The notes beneath the pieces are model-generated. The model searched no databases, was not told the origin of the DNA, and worked only from the letters and a program-made list of their open reading frames with translations. This document shows positions 9,788-20,323 of a stretch of DNA of 64,000 bases, piece after piece (position 1 is the first letter of the stretch; each line of letters opens with the position of its first letter). Made by a program: the position numbers and the translations under genes. The stretch is from Sabethes cyaneus (lineage: Eukaryota; Arthropoda; Insecta; Diptera; Culicidae), in assembly GCF_943734655.1 (NCBI RefSeq), contig NC_071353.1:81312409-81376408 (forward strand), in the 5' to 3' direction.

Positions 9788-10720
9788 TTGTACATTCTAT
9801 GTAATCTTTGTTTTATAATCTCTTGTACAAAATATCTAGGATAATTATTTTTAAATAACATAGATTTAACTGTTAGTAATGTTTTTGGTCTGAAATTAGC
9901 ATCTGTTAACTTTAAGGCACTGTCAACTAAAGCAACTGCAGTATTTTTCTTATGACAAAACGGACTGACTGAGTTGTAATCCAAATATCTACTATTCGGA
10001 TCTTTCGGCGACCACTCTGTTGTTATTTTCCCTTCATGTCTTCGTAGGATGTTGTCTAGGAATTTCAACTGTTCATTCATCTCCAACTCGACGGTGAACT
10101 ACATTCTCTGGTGGAAACTATTGAAGACGCCAAGGATCTCGTCCACATGTTCAGCTTCGACGCCCATTATACAGTCATCTACATAGCGCATACAGAAAAC
10201 AGGGTTTACTCCACGTTGTTCTAGTTTTTCCAAGGCCGCCTGTTCTATACGTTCCAGCACAATGTTTGCCTACCGGACTACCGGAGAAAGAGGTGAACCC
10301 AATGGAATTCCAAATTTTTGCCGGAAAAATCCACCATTGTACTGGAAAAAGGTTGATTCCAGTACCACTTTTAGCATTTCCATAAAACTACATTTTTCGA
10401 TACAAGTATGCTGCTCTATTTCATTCCATCGTTGATCAACTGATTCCAGCGCGAAGTCCACAGGCACGTTTGTGAAAAGAGAAACTACGTCCAAGGAAAA
10501 CAGAATGGTATTTGGCTGCAAATTTTGTTCACGTATATCGTTCACAAATTCGAAACTGTTTGTTATATGATGCGGCGTTTTTCCCACAATATGATTCAGG
10601 ATATTAGACAGATATTTTGCAATTCTGTACGTCGCCGTTCCGATAGTTGAGACTATTATTCTTAATGGTCTTGGAGTTCTTAATGGAAATGGAAGATAAA
10701 ACTTCACTTTCTTCAGCAAT
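9788..10720 (-). pseudogene. Penelope-like reverse transcriptase, broken
   Basis: Read on the minus strand. FSLDVVSLFTNVPVDFALE is the motif A region of Penelope-like RTs, and FGIPLGSPLSPVV is motif B. MRYVDDCIMG (about 10165-10195) is the catalytic motif C, and FLDNILRR follows. Stops and frame changes occur after SPVV (near 10270) and near 10095, so the reading frame falls into at least two pieces. The C-terminal part is cut at 9787 by RTE-1, and no GIY-YIG nuclease is visible beyond it. The N-terminal 100 or more residues expected for this family are also missing. Confidence 0.85.
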
Positions 10721-10843
10721 ATTATAGATACTTACTAGCTCTACAAATGCCCCATACACCACTTTTTCAAATTCTGCTTGGCTGAGGAGCAGTAACCAAA
10801 AGAGCAAAATCAAAGCGAAAAGTGTATGCCAAGCCTGCTCTGT

Positions 10844-11135
10844 AGCTTTCAAAACCGCCTACAACCCTGTGATACAAAAACTTGGGAAAGAGCAAAACAG
10901 AAGATAGTTTATGTATTATGTGTTTGTAAAGAGATAGAGTGTGTAGTGTTAAGATGCAAAATGTGTAAGTCTAAATTTAAATTTAATTTGTAATATGTGT
11001 AATTTGTTAAATACATCGTTTTTAGTGTCCGCAGATGATGAGTGAAAGCCAGTAAGTAGCTCGAAACGTACGGACAGACTGGTACTTGAATTTGAATTTA
11101 TTTTCGCCGAAAACCGCCGATCACAAGAAGCAAAC
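10844..11135 (+). repeat. Right inverted pLTR with hammerhead-like core
   Basis: The inverted copy of 6137-6428. At 11027-11075 it has GTCCG and CGGAC pairing ends, TGATGAG (11036-11042), and CTC-GAAAC (11060-11067), the layout of a hammerhead ribozyme (CUGAUGA, stem II, GAAA) as reported in Penelope-like pLTRs. The base at the C3 position is A (11035) in both pLTRs, so activity is doubtful. Confidence 0.6.
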
Positions 11136-11144
11136 GACAGACTG

Positions 11145-11283
11145 TTTAGAGTACAGGAAAATTACGGGGCAAGTGTAACGATCCTACAGATTCTATCAAA
11201 CAAGCACCGCCTAGCCGAGATTCGAACATACGACGACTGGCTTGTTAGACCAGCATCGTACCTCGAAGCTAAGTGGGCGGTTG
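11145..11283 (-). mobile_element. tRNA-derived SINE, 5' head (split)
   Basis: On the minus strand it reads as a tRNA-like head: CTTAGCTTCGAGGTACGATG, a CTGG-TCTAACAAG-CCAG anticodon-arm-like hairpin, then GTTCGAATCTCGG as the B box. The rest of the element is at 6042-6102 across the Penelope insertion. It resembles the tRNA-derived SINEs of culicine mosquitoes (Feilai type) in layout. Confidence 0.75.
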
Positions 11284-11502
11284 CACATTCACCTACATTC
11301 ACGAATTTCTGTTGCTACCGGACGGTAGGACTTCGTTGAATCTAGGGTCGTATGCAGACAGGTAAAGAGACACTCATGCGAATGCTCAGTATAAACTCTC
11401 CGCCTGCAAATGACGGATCTCGATAGGAACAGGTTCGAATGAATCTAAAAATACTAGCATCCAGAGCAGAGGGTCCAAAGCCCCTAAAAGGAGGATGGTT
11501 TT

Positions 11503-12556
11503 GACGTAGGACTACGTCTTACGGCAAGTTTTGAGATAGGGTGTCATTCTAAAAAATCGAAAAATGCGAGCGTCATGAAAAATGAAATGTTTCGAGCACT
11601 AATAGCTCAGCGGTTTTCTGATCGATTTTCAATATTCTTACACCAATCGATCAGAAAATCTTCTAAGAATTGACACAAATGAAGAAAAATATGGATTCTT
11701 GATGTTGAACTATTGAAAAATTGGAACTAATGAACCTATGTTTTACTAGAATTCTCGCTTCGTGATTGGTTGGAAGATTCTTTACGATGATCTAAACCTA
11801 TACCAAGTTGATATCTGTGCTTGGGAAGTAAGCCAAAACAAGTGACAAAGCTCCATCATTTCAACAAGATTTCTTAACACCGCGGTTCAACCTAGACCAT
11901 TTTGATGTCCTTGCTTGGGAAGTACGCCAGAAAGAGTGACAAAGCCCCCTCGTGCCAACAAATTTCTTACGAACGCGATTAAACCTAGTCCAATTTGATG
12001 TCTGTGTTAGGGAAGTGTGCCAGAAAAAATGACATAAGTTCATTGTCCCAACAGATCGCAAATTCTTTACTGCGAGACGATTAAACCTCGGTGAATTTGA
12101 TATCCGTGTTGGAAAACTGTGCTGCAGCTGTAGTGTTCGGTTATAATACGACTCTGTATGAAAACGCATGCTTGCCGATTCATTAGAAGTGTAGTGAAAA
12201 GATGTGCTGTTGATAAAATAGGATAGAATTGGTAAAATCCCTTCAACGTGGGGAACCATGGGTAATACAAACAATCTTTAATTTCAGTAAGGTAACAGCA
12301 ATAGTTTGTGTGCTTGATTTCGTTGAATTGTTTTCAAATGCACAATCTTTCGAGAATTGAACGTATGCAATGTTACTACTTTGATAAATGTTACATACAA
12401 CGCATGTAGCATGTATAAATGTTGCGTATAGCATGTATATATGAAGAATCGAATAATTACAAGCATGAATACATGCTACTATCACTACAAAGAGACTTAC
12501 GTAGTCCTGCGTCACCTATATATGCGGTCGTGTCTTGTACACAACCCCTCTGATTA
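11503..12556. mobile_element. 1.05-kb inverted-repeat insertion (GACGTAGGACTACGT type)
   Basis: Absent from the other three copies of segment X, which read straight through GGATGGTTTTTATACCTG. The left end is GACGTAGGACTACGTC. The reverse complement of 12495-12514 is TGACGCAGGACTACGTAAGT, so the termini are inverted repeats, although about 40 nt lie beyond the right one. The flanks share a T-run, so the duplication is at most TTTT. There is no credible ORF. It contains tandem repeats at 11755-12115. Confidence 0.7.
11755..12115. repeat. Four ~95-bp tandem repeats inside the insertion
   Basis: Four imperfect units. Each has TTCTTTAC/TTTCTTAC, a GATTAAACCTAG-like block, TTTGATGTCTGTG, GGGAAGT-GCCAGAAA, GTGACAAAGC and CCAACA. 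Identity between units is moderate and the period varies by a few bases. Confidence 0.7.
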
Positions 12557-13428
12557 TTTTTTATACCTGTTATCCAAGGCTATAACGCAAAACGTGAATG
12601 GATAAAACCAAGGTGCAAGGTGTCATGCGACCCATGCCGAGGGATAAATGGTGCGAGGAGGATTCTACAAATACTCAACCGCAAACGGAGCCTGTGGAGT
12701 ACCAGGGCGCTCTTCACAGTATTCTGCCCTTACCGCATCATGAGGGGCTCTGATGTCGCGGACTTTTCTTTCTCCTCAGCTGTATGGAGAACAAAATAAA
12801 AAGTTCACTTCTAGGCACCGGCTGCCTTCTAAAGCCAGAACCAATGGAATCAGAGGACGGAATCGCGCGCAATTAGTCAAACGAAGGAGGAAGAGCTGGA
12901 GGACATCTTCAACCTCGACAGTGACTCGCTGTATGGAGGATTTTCAATCTCTTCGCTGATCGCCAAAAGAGAGTGTGGAAAGTCTAGCGGCTAATCTCCC
13001 CGATCCGGAGACGTGACCAGACGATGGGTCACCAACGTCGTCTCGTGTTGGTCTCAAGCGGCTCTCCAGTGTATTGAAAAGGCGGCACAAGCTGTATCTC
13101 AGCAAGGGATACACATCGGAAGAGTCCAGGAAACTGGCCCTTATGACTGTTGTCATCTAACACCAGCGCATAGGGCACTAGTACTAAACCACCTAGATTG
13201 CGCAAAAATGAAAGGTCGTCTGCGCCCAAACTTCATAGTGTTTCGTGTAGAGAGATGGTAGATGCCTCCAACATCGCAATCACGGCAAGTGATTACCCAT
13301 TCACTATACTTGCTGAGAATCAGCTTACGGCTATTCACAACGAAATCCTGAACTGCATTGCGGAATAGGATTCTCCAGCCATACGGCTAAAGTTCAAGAG
13401 TTGTCAGCTCACGAACGGCTACCTGCTG

Positions 13429-13758
13429 GTGTGTGCCGACGTGGAAACAGTAAGATGGATGGAGACTACGGTACCATCCCTCAAGCTATGGGATAAAGCG
13501 CTGCTACGAACATACATCATGAAGGACCTTCCGAGGTCCCTTATGTTCATAGGGTATTTTTTGAGCAGTGTGGATACCTCAAGCGAGAGGATCCTCTGTT
13601 TGCTCCAAAATCAGAACGACGGCTTCTCTACACAAACGTGGCGAGTACTTCGTCGCAGTGTGACAGGGAACACCATTGAACTTACGTTGGAGATAGACCC
13701 TCTGCCTGCTAGCCTGATTTTCAAGCAGGGCTTCATGCTGAACTACATGTTCGGCTAG
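13429..13758 (+). pseudogene. LOA-type ORF1 fragment, DUF4780-like
   Basis: A 109-codon open frame with LWDKALLRTYIMKDLPRSL, FLSSVDTSSERIL and TQTWRVLRRSVTGNTIELTL, the conserved core of DUF4780 proteins found in ORF1 of several insect non-LTR elements. In full-length relatives a basic helix precedes it; that part (LKRRHKLYLSKGYTSEES) is present at about 13075-13135 in another frame, so ORF1 is broken. The same fragment occurs at 20981-21310, 31694-32023 and 37889-38218 with one to three residue changes. Confidence 0.65.
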
Positions 13759-13925
13759 GCTCGTATGCGACAGGTTGGCCCTGGAGCGGCCAACTGCCGA
13801 TTAGGGGACTCTGCGCCAGGAAAGCCGGCAAATCAAGAAGACGTTCACGCTACTAGCAGCCGTCCGTCAAGTTCTGAGTCTAACAACTCTACCAAAGACG
13901 GCAAACCAGTAATATAGGGCAGCCT

Positions 13926-14405
13926 TTGCTGCGTTCAAGCGAACGTTCATTATGCGAAGGGCGCTTCCAGTGTCCTTGGTCGAAGGTTCGTAAACCAACA
14001 GCTAACAGCTGCATTCATCCACCTTGGGTTTCCAATTTTCTCCCACTACAGAATTCATTCAGTGCGATATCGTCACTGTCAAATTGGAAGTACCAACTAC
14101 GGGGAATCAGGACCTGGTCGTGGCGTCCGCATACTTCCCGAGTGACAAGGACGACATACAGCCATCTGAGGTTGCCGCTCTCGTGTGGTACTACAGGGCC
14201 ATCAACGTGCCGTTCCTAATCGGCTGCGATGCCAATGCCTACCACACGATTTGAGGTAGCACGGATGTAAATAACAGGGGTGAGTGCCTACTTGAATACT
14301 TAACTGCTAACAATGTCAATGTATGCAATGTAGGCAACATCCCCACTTTTGTTAATACTATCACTGGCTTGCAAGAGCCTCACTCATGTGCTGTATTTGA
14401 GGCGA
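13926..14405 (+). pseudogene. LOA-type endonuclease fragment
   Basis: The frame from 14024 gives VASAYFPSDKDDIQPSEV and FLIGCDANAYHTI, then a TGA in place of the expected Trp, then GSTDVNNRGECLLEYL and VCNVGNIPTF. The upstream part (13926-14023) is in another frame. GCDANA is the D-x-N catalytic motif of the APE-like domain. The frame is lost after 14405, before the SDH motif and RT. The copy is dead. Confidence 0.7.
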
Positions 14406-15230
14406 GCATGGCAACGAAACACTTCGTTATTTTTAACGTCATAGTGAGCCTTGAAGTGTTTCAACACGAAGCTCCCGAATCATTGCAAAACCGTGCCAAA
14501 ATCGAGACCCTATTTTGATGTGAAAAAATTGAATGTAAATGCTTTAGAAATTGACTAAATATCATTAATCAACGATTGAAACCATTTTATGTTTAAAAAG
14601 TCCGCCAAGAGCAATCCGTCCGGTACAAATAAGTCATTGACACCATGCGGTAAAACGTAGTCCTACGGCAATAAAAATTTTATTGTTCGAAATCTCTCAA
14701 CTTTTTTTCATGAACATACTGAGGGCATCATTTTTTCGTCATTTAAAGGATGTATGCGGAAACTATTTGATATTTAAGCATATTTTTGGAAGTGAAATTT
14801 CTTGTGTTGCCAAAAACGAATACTTTTGTTGCCAAAATCGAGGCATGCCAAAATCGAACCATGCCAAAATCGAACCGTGCCAAATTCGAAATCCACCTGT
14901 ACTTCAAATCTTCTGTATTTACGCACAGTTACTTACATTCACTTTTTATGTTACATACCAACGCTATTTTTTGAAAATCACAAAGATTCACTTATCCATT
15001 TCAGTGAGGTGACAGCAGAGTCGTAATCGATTCATCTGGGTTCCGGAAAGTGTTCCGGTTGGAAAGGTTTTTTCTGGTTTTGGATATGAAAATCAAATCA
15101 AATTATGAAAAGCATCAAATTTCTTAAAATTATTCCGGAAGGTAATTTTTCATCGCTTTGAAACAATTTGATGATTGGTCCTCGGAATGGCCATTGTGCA
15201 ACGGGCTACCGTAGGGATCCGCGTGGCTAT
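14406..15230. other. Distal part of segment X with a 17-bp tandem repeat
   Basis: Non-coding. It starts with a 10-bp hairpin GAAACACTTC...GAAGTGTTTC (about 14418-14463). At about 14835-14888 a unit of the type ATGCCAAAATCGAACC is repeated three times. The arm copies (19850-19905, 39300-39360) have one more unit. Short ORFs across this repeat have no family resemblance. Confidence 0.55.
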
Positions 15231-16500
15231 GGATGTTTTTGGATAGAATACCGACAATATGGATATCAAAATTCATAAAAATACCCCAGACAAGTACCAT
15301 GAATCTTTTATTTCATTGCATTATCACATCAATAGGGATTGTCAGATGATCAATTCACAATAATATATCTTCAAACTTATTTAAAGCATTCACTTCTTTC
15401 ACGTTCCATTGCAATACACGTAGGTGTTTAATTAATCAAGCTGACAAAATCTTAGGGCGGTTAATTGCGACTATAACTAGCGGAGTAGATAACAGAGATA
15501 AGACGGTATCTGCGAGGAGTGTTGAATATGATCGCGCTTTTGAAGAAAGATCCGATCTGTCGATGTATGCATGTATCTATGTATGATGTATAAGGACTAG
15601 CACCTATCTCAGCAAAACAACCGTTACGAAGTCTAAGGTGGCTCGAAAACCAAGTGACAAACTTGAGTTTCTACACCTGAAAATAAAAATCAGGCACAAT
15701 GTAACGAGCCAATATAGTCCCTAAGGTGATAAACATTTGACGCACTGGGAACCAAACGACGGCCTTCGATGGAAACGGAAAGAACTTTTCCAATTACGTT
15801 AACAACAAAATCCGTTTTGTTTTGAGAAATGAATTGTTCCTGTTGTTTTACTCTCATAAACAAAAATTTTGAAGCTGAATTTGAAAAATTATTGAAAAAT
15901 AACATCATTTCCTTAATCTCGGATAAATTTGCCAATACCGGTTTTTATCAAAAATGTCCAATATCGATCGCTCAACTTTCACCCCTCTATGTAATTGTCC
16001 TTATATAGTTTAGTGATGGCAACATTTTATTGCTAATACTCGCTCACCTCTATGATTAACGTCACTACTGGCCTAACAAACCAGTCATCGTATGTTCGAA
16101 TCCCGGGTTTGAGAGTTTGTTAGGGACAAATTATCATAACACTGACGCCGCAATTACCCTGCACTCTAGCAGCTAGCAGGAGAAGGTTCAGTGTTAAAAT
16201 CGGAATGTACCACCGGAATGTACTAGGCTTTGCTTCTATATCTCTACATGCTCTGGTTTATAGGTCTGACCGTTCTCATCTCTTAAACCATTATTTGCTT
16301 TTATAGTGAAAACTGGTAGGAAAATGATTGCAAAAAATGAATTTGAAGGTAAATTCACAATGAACATTTGTATAAGAAAATCGTAATTTATTGATTTACA
16401 TTTACATACATCATTCATTTGCAATTCCTATAAAAAAAATTTAATGCGATAAAGCATACTTGGCATTTTGAACTATGAATATTATAAACATAAACTGGAT
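15231..16500. other. Single-copy spacer between copy A and the palindrome
   Basis: The only stretch between 4.6 and 43.6 kb that does not recur in the window. AT-rich, no gene recognised. It contains the SINE fragment at 16062-16185. Confidence 0.5.
16062..16185 (+). mobile_element. tRNA-derived SINE fragment
   Basis: Contains CTGGCCTAACAAACCAGTCA, an anticodon-arm-like hairpin, and GTTCGAATCCCGGG as a near-consensus B box. The arrangement matches the SINE head at 22410-22465. The A-box end is missing. The sequence 3' of the tRNA-like part differs from that SINE. Confidence 0.6.
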
Positions 16501-16983
16501 TAGTCCATAAATCATTCTTAAAAGTTGCTAGTAAAAATTACTTATGGAGTTGTGAACATAATAAGTATGTTTGGTAAAATAATGTTCCAGCAGAATTTCA
16601 CAAAACAACATAAAAAACTATAGCGATAAAACACATAATGTGATGATAAATTTATTTAAATTCAGCTTGAGTTTTGCTCTCTGAGGATTTTCGAACTTGC
16701 TGTCAATATCCAAAACATAACTAATGTTTTAATTCCGGAACACATCCTCGTAATACCAGATTTCCAGAACTAGATGAACCAATTCCGACTCTGTTGTCAC
16801 CATACTAGAAGTGGATATGTTCCTGATTCTTTGGGTACTAAAAGAATCCAAATTGGTCGAAAATTGCCAAAGTTACAAGCATTTTAATGTGTCATACCCG
16901 GGTACCCTTTTCGAGCACATAACGGTTGATGAAGATCATGATTTCTATAAACAAGTTTAAATTTCTGCATCTCGTGATTTGTG

Positions 16984-17913
16984 TATAGAGTAGGGCGGGG
17001 CATAAGTGCGATGTTTGAAGTTGTCATCAATTTTCGTGAGATATAAAGAAGGACAACAACATAATATATTTTATAGTGATGCAGTAACTCAATGTCTTCA
17101 CATTCAACTATAAACCATCTACGGTAATAGTGTTTTGCAAAATAAATTCTTCTTTCTTCTGATCAAGTACAGATTCGCACTTTTACCCCACTAGCGGGGC
17201 AAAAGTTCGAATACCGCGGGGCAAAAGTTCGAAGCTAGAATCCATAAAATTAGCCCTGCAGTAGCTAACAAAACTATATTATCTTCAATCTGCGTTATGT
17301 TTCGGTAAGGAATATTCTCAATTTGCATCTTTTCTATTTTGCGCTGGTGTATTGCAGCCTCCGTTAGATCGAAACTTTTCCAAACGTTTGTTTTTTGTTT
17401 CATCAGCGGAAACACATTGTTTTTTTTTCGGCCAACATCTGTAGAGCACACAGTTGTCTGCAGATCTTTCATTTCTAGTATCTGTAGTATAGTGCATAAA
17501 GCTTTATATAATTAGCTATACATTTTTGCCTCGTCCATGAATCGCTAGGCGCTTGACGGGGTTAGATTAAATTACGGAAAAGCGAAATATATTTTGTAAA
17601 TTATTTTCACCGTATTTTCAAAACAGATATGTGAGTGATGTAAAACGCTGCTACAAATTTTCAACAAGTAATATCCTCCTGTTGATAGCGTATTTGCCGT
17701 ATAACGAAAAATTACATCAAAACCGCCCTAAAATAACATTTGCACATAACTCAGCAACTATGCTTCGTTAGCAACCAAGGTTTACGTTAGATTCAAGCTG
17801 CCAAAGTAGTCACCCATCCATGCTAATGTAGAAAATTTACTCGGAATCTACACCGATAAATCATTGAATCGCACTTTTACCCGCATCGCACTTTTACCCC
17901 TCCTTACTCTATA
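16984..17913. mobile_element. MITE with GAGTAGGG / GGGGTAAAAGTGCGA termini
   Basis: Left end TATAGAGTAGGGCGGGGCAT; right end, reverse complemented, TATAGAGTAAGGAGGGGTAA; both continue into AAGTGCGATG. TA-rich flanks suit a TA duplication. Inside, CGGGGCAAAAGTTCGAA is repeated twice in tandem (17195-17233). A minus-strand ORF of about 93-101 codons (17191-17472) might be a remnant of a helix-turn-helix transposase, but I cannot place it. The mirror copy is at 41285-42214. Confidence 0.6.
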
Positions 17914-18549
17914 TTGCCCAAAATCAACTTTGGAGACGCACAATTTTGAGTTTGAATGCTTTTGAGCTGACTTGTGTGAGCGTGAAATATTTCGCTCCCG
18001 AAAACTCCCGAAAATTGGCACTTCAAGGCAATCGGGAGGAGCTTTTTATTATTACTCAGAGCGATATGGAAGCACAACGTAGCAGGCATGATACATATGC
18101 TCTTCGCTGCATTTGCACCTCACGGTTGATGAAGATGAAAACTTTTTCAGAGTGAGCCATGGAACTGCTCATTATGAATTTGAAGTGTTTTTGCAAACCT
18201 GATTGGTTGTATTAACCATGTAGTACCTAATTGAGGCACAGTCTTACAGCAATTCGTAAACTATTCGTAAGCAATTCGTAAGTAATCGGGGCCAGCAACA
18301 AAAGAGAGTCTTCATGACTGTCGCAGTGGCATTTTTGAACCCAATGCCCCTCTGGTATACAAAAAAACGTTTGAGTTGAAAATTCGGATTTTCGATTAGC
18401 TCAAAGAAAATCTAAAGCGCATAGCTCCTAAAGTGCAGAACTTAAAATCAGACCAGGAATACCCCCCACTTCACCGGCACTAAAAATCCCTAGTGCATTG
18501 AATTTATATTCAGATATCAAAACGGAAAAGAGATTACTAAAATTCTCTG

Positions 18550-19492
18550 ACAATCCTCACTGTAGGTACCCTCAGATTCGCTTTACAGGAGCAATCCAGA
18601 AGTGAGTGTAGCGCCTTGGTGAGTCTAAGGAAATCCTCACTGTAAGCGCCTTCAGATCCGTGCGACAGGACTAAACAGGAAGCCTTCTCTTAGTGTAGCG
18701 CCTTGATGATCCTTATGAAATCCATACTGTAAGGCGCTTATACAGTAACGATTTCTTTAGACTCACCAAGGCGCTACAATAACAGAAGGCTTCATGATTG
18801 ATCCTGTTGAATGAACCTGAAGGCGCTTACAGTGAGGATTTCTATAGACTCGCCAAGGTGCTACAATGAAGAAATGCTTCTTGGTTGGTCCTGTCCAAAG
18901 ATTCTGTGGGCGCTTATAGTAAGGATTTCTTTAGACTCACCAAGGCGCTACAGTAACAGAAAGCTTCCTGATTGGTCCTGTCGAACGAATCTGAAGGCGC
19001 TTACTGTATGAATTTCATAAGAATCACCAAGGCGCTACAGTACCAGAGGGCTTCCTGATTGATCCTGTCGAACGAATCTGAAGGCGCTTACAGTGAGGAT
19101 TTCTATAGACTCGTCAAGGCGCTACAGTAAAGAAATACTTCTTGGTTGGTCTTGTCCAAAGATTCTGTGGGCGCTTATAGTAAGGATTTCTTTAGACTCA
19201 CCAAGGCGCTACAGTAACAGAAAGCTTCCTGATTGGTCCTGTCGAACGAATCTGAAGGCGCTTACTGTATGAATTTCATAAGAATCACCAAGGCGCTACA
19301 GTACCAGAGGGCTTCCTGATTGATCCTGTCGAACGAATCTGAAGGCGCTTACAGTGAGGATTTCTATAGACTCGTCAAGGCGCTACAGTAAAGAAATGCT
19401 TCTTGGTTGGTCCTGTCCAAAGATTCTGTGGGCGCTAAGGATTAAGGCGTAAGGATTTCTTCAGACTCACCAAGGCGCTACAGTAATAGCCT
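18550..19492 (+). repeat. 87-bp satellite with 261-bp higher-order period
   Basis: The monomer begins AAGGCGCTACAGTA and contains a second half-unit start AAGGCGCTTACAGT about 52 bp in. Three monomer types (AACAGAAAGCTTCC, CCAGAGGGCTTCC, AAGAAATACTTCTTGG) alternate, so identical monomers recur every 261 bp (18941 and 19202). Before about 18735 the units run in the opposite orientation, giving a local inversion. Confidence 0.9.
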
Positions 19493-20323
19493 ATAGCCAC
19501 GCGGATCCCTACGGTAACCCGTTGCACAACGGCCATTCCGAGGACCAATCATCAAATTGTTTCAAAGCGATGAAAAATTACCTTCCGGAATAATTTTAAG
19601 AAATTTGATGCTTTTCATAATTTGATTTGATTTTCATATCCAAAACCAGAAAAAACCTTTCCAACCGGAACACTTTCCGGAACCCAGATGAATCGATTAC
19701 GACTCTGCTGTCACCTCACTGAAATGGATAAGTGAATCTTTGTGATTTTCAAAAAATAGCGTTGGTATGTAACATAAAAAGTGAATGTAAGTAACTGTGC
19801 GTAAATACAGAAGATTTGAAGTACAGGTGGATTTCGAATTCGGCACGGTTCGATTTTGGCATGGTTCGATTTTGGCATGGTTCGATTTTGGCATGCCTCG
19901 ATTTTGGCAACAAAAGTATTCGTTTTTGGCAACACAAGAAATTTCACTTCCAAAAATATGCTTAAATATCAAATAGTTTCCGCATACATCCTTTAAATGA
20001 CGAAAAAATGATGCCCTCAGTATGTTCATGAAAAAAAGTTGAGAGATTTCGAACAATAAAATTTTTATTGCTGTAGGACTACGTTTTACCGCATGGTGTC
20101 AATGACTTATTTGTACCGGACGGATTGCTCTTGGCGGACTTTTTAAACATAAAATGGTTTCAATCGTTGATTAATGATATTTAGTCAATTTCTAAAGCAT
20201 TTACATTCAATTTTTTCACATCAAAATAGGGTCTCGATTTTGGTACGGTTTTGCAATGATTCGGGAGCTTCGTGTTGAAACACTTCAAGGCTCACTATGA
20301 CGTTAAAAATAACGAAGCGTTTC

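Larger units (their letters stand above)
6103..11134 (-). mobile_element. Penelope-like element with inverted pLTRs, opened by RTE-1
   Basis: Flanked by CGACAGACTG at 6093-6102 and 11135-11144. The uninterrupted SINE copies carry a single such site with one base changed. It is bounded by ~292-bp inverted terminal repeats and contains a Penelope-type reverse transcriptase on the minus strand (9788-10720). The RTE-1 element 6530-9774 inserted in it with its own 13-bp duplication. The coding region is incomplete: the N-terminus is missing or scrambled, and no GIY-YIG endonuclease is recognisable in what remains at 6429-6516. About 35 nt lie between the left duplication and the left repeat. Confidence 0.8.
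11326..14405 (+). mobile_element. LOA/Lian-type non-LTR retrotransposon, truncated
   Basis: Begins with a leader that shares GGTCGTATGC and TCCAAAGCCCC...GGAGGATG with the Waldo-type leader at 59600-59720, and keeps the 3' half of the HDV-like ribozyme (J4/2 CAGAC then AGGTA at about 11355). ORF1 has a DUF4780-type region. ORF2 stops inside the endonuclease at about 14405, with no reverse transcriptase following. It is interrupted at 11503-12556. Clade assignment rests on the GCDANAYHT / GSTDVNNRGECLLEYL endonuclease block. Confidence 0.65.
4593..15230 (+). other. Segment X, copy A (4.55 kb duplicated block with insertions)
   Basis: After removing the insertion at 6103-11144 and the one at 11503-12556, this block aligns end to end with 35159-39706 and with the reverse complement of 19493-24040. 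It contains a truncated MITE, a tRNA-like repeat, a small inverted-repeat element, an RTE 3' fragment split by a SINE, and a LOA-type retrotransposon. Copy A is visibly more diverged from the arm copies than these are from each other. Its left edge abuts satellite; in the arms it is the other edge that abuts satellite. Confidence 0.85.

Noticed and set aside
17191..17472. HTH transposase of a pogo-like element
   Set aside because: Only a vague resemblance over about 40 residues, length differs between arms through a homopolymer indel, and no DDE domain is present.
18550..19492. CRISPR-like regular repeats
   Set aside because: The units are contiguous 87-bp monomers with no unique spacers, in a eukaryotic repeat landscape.
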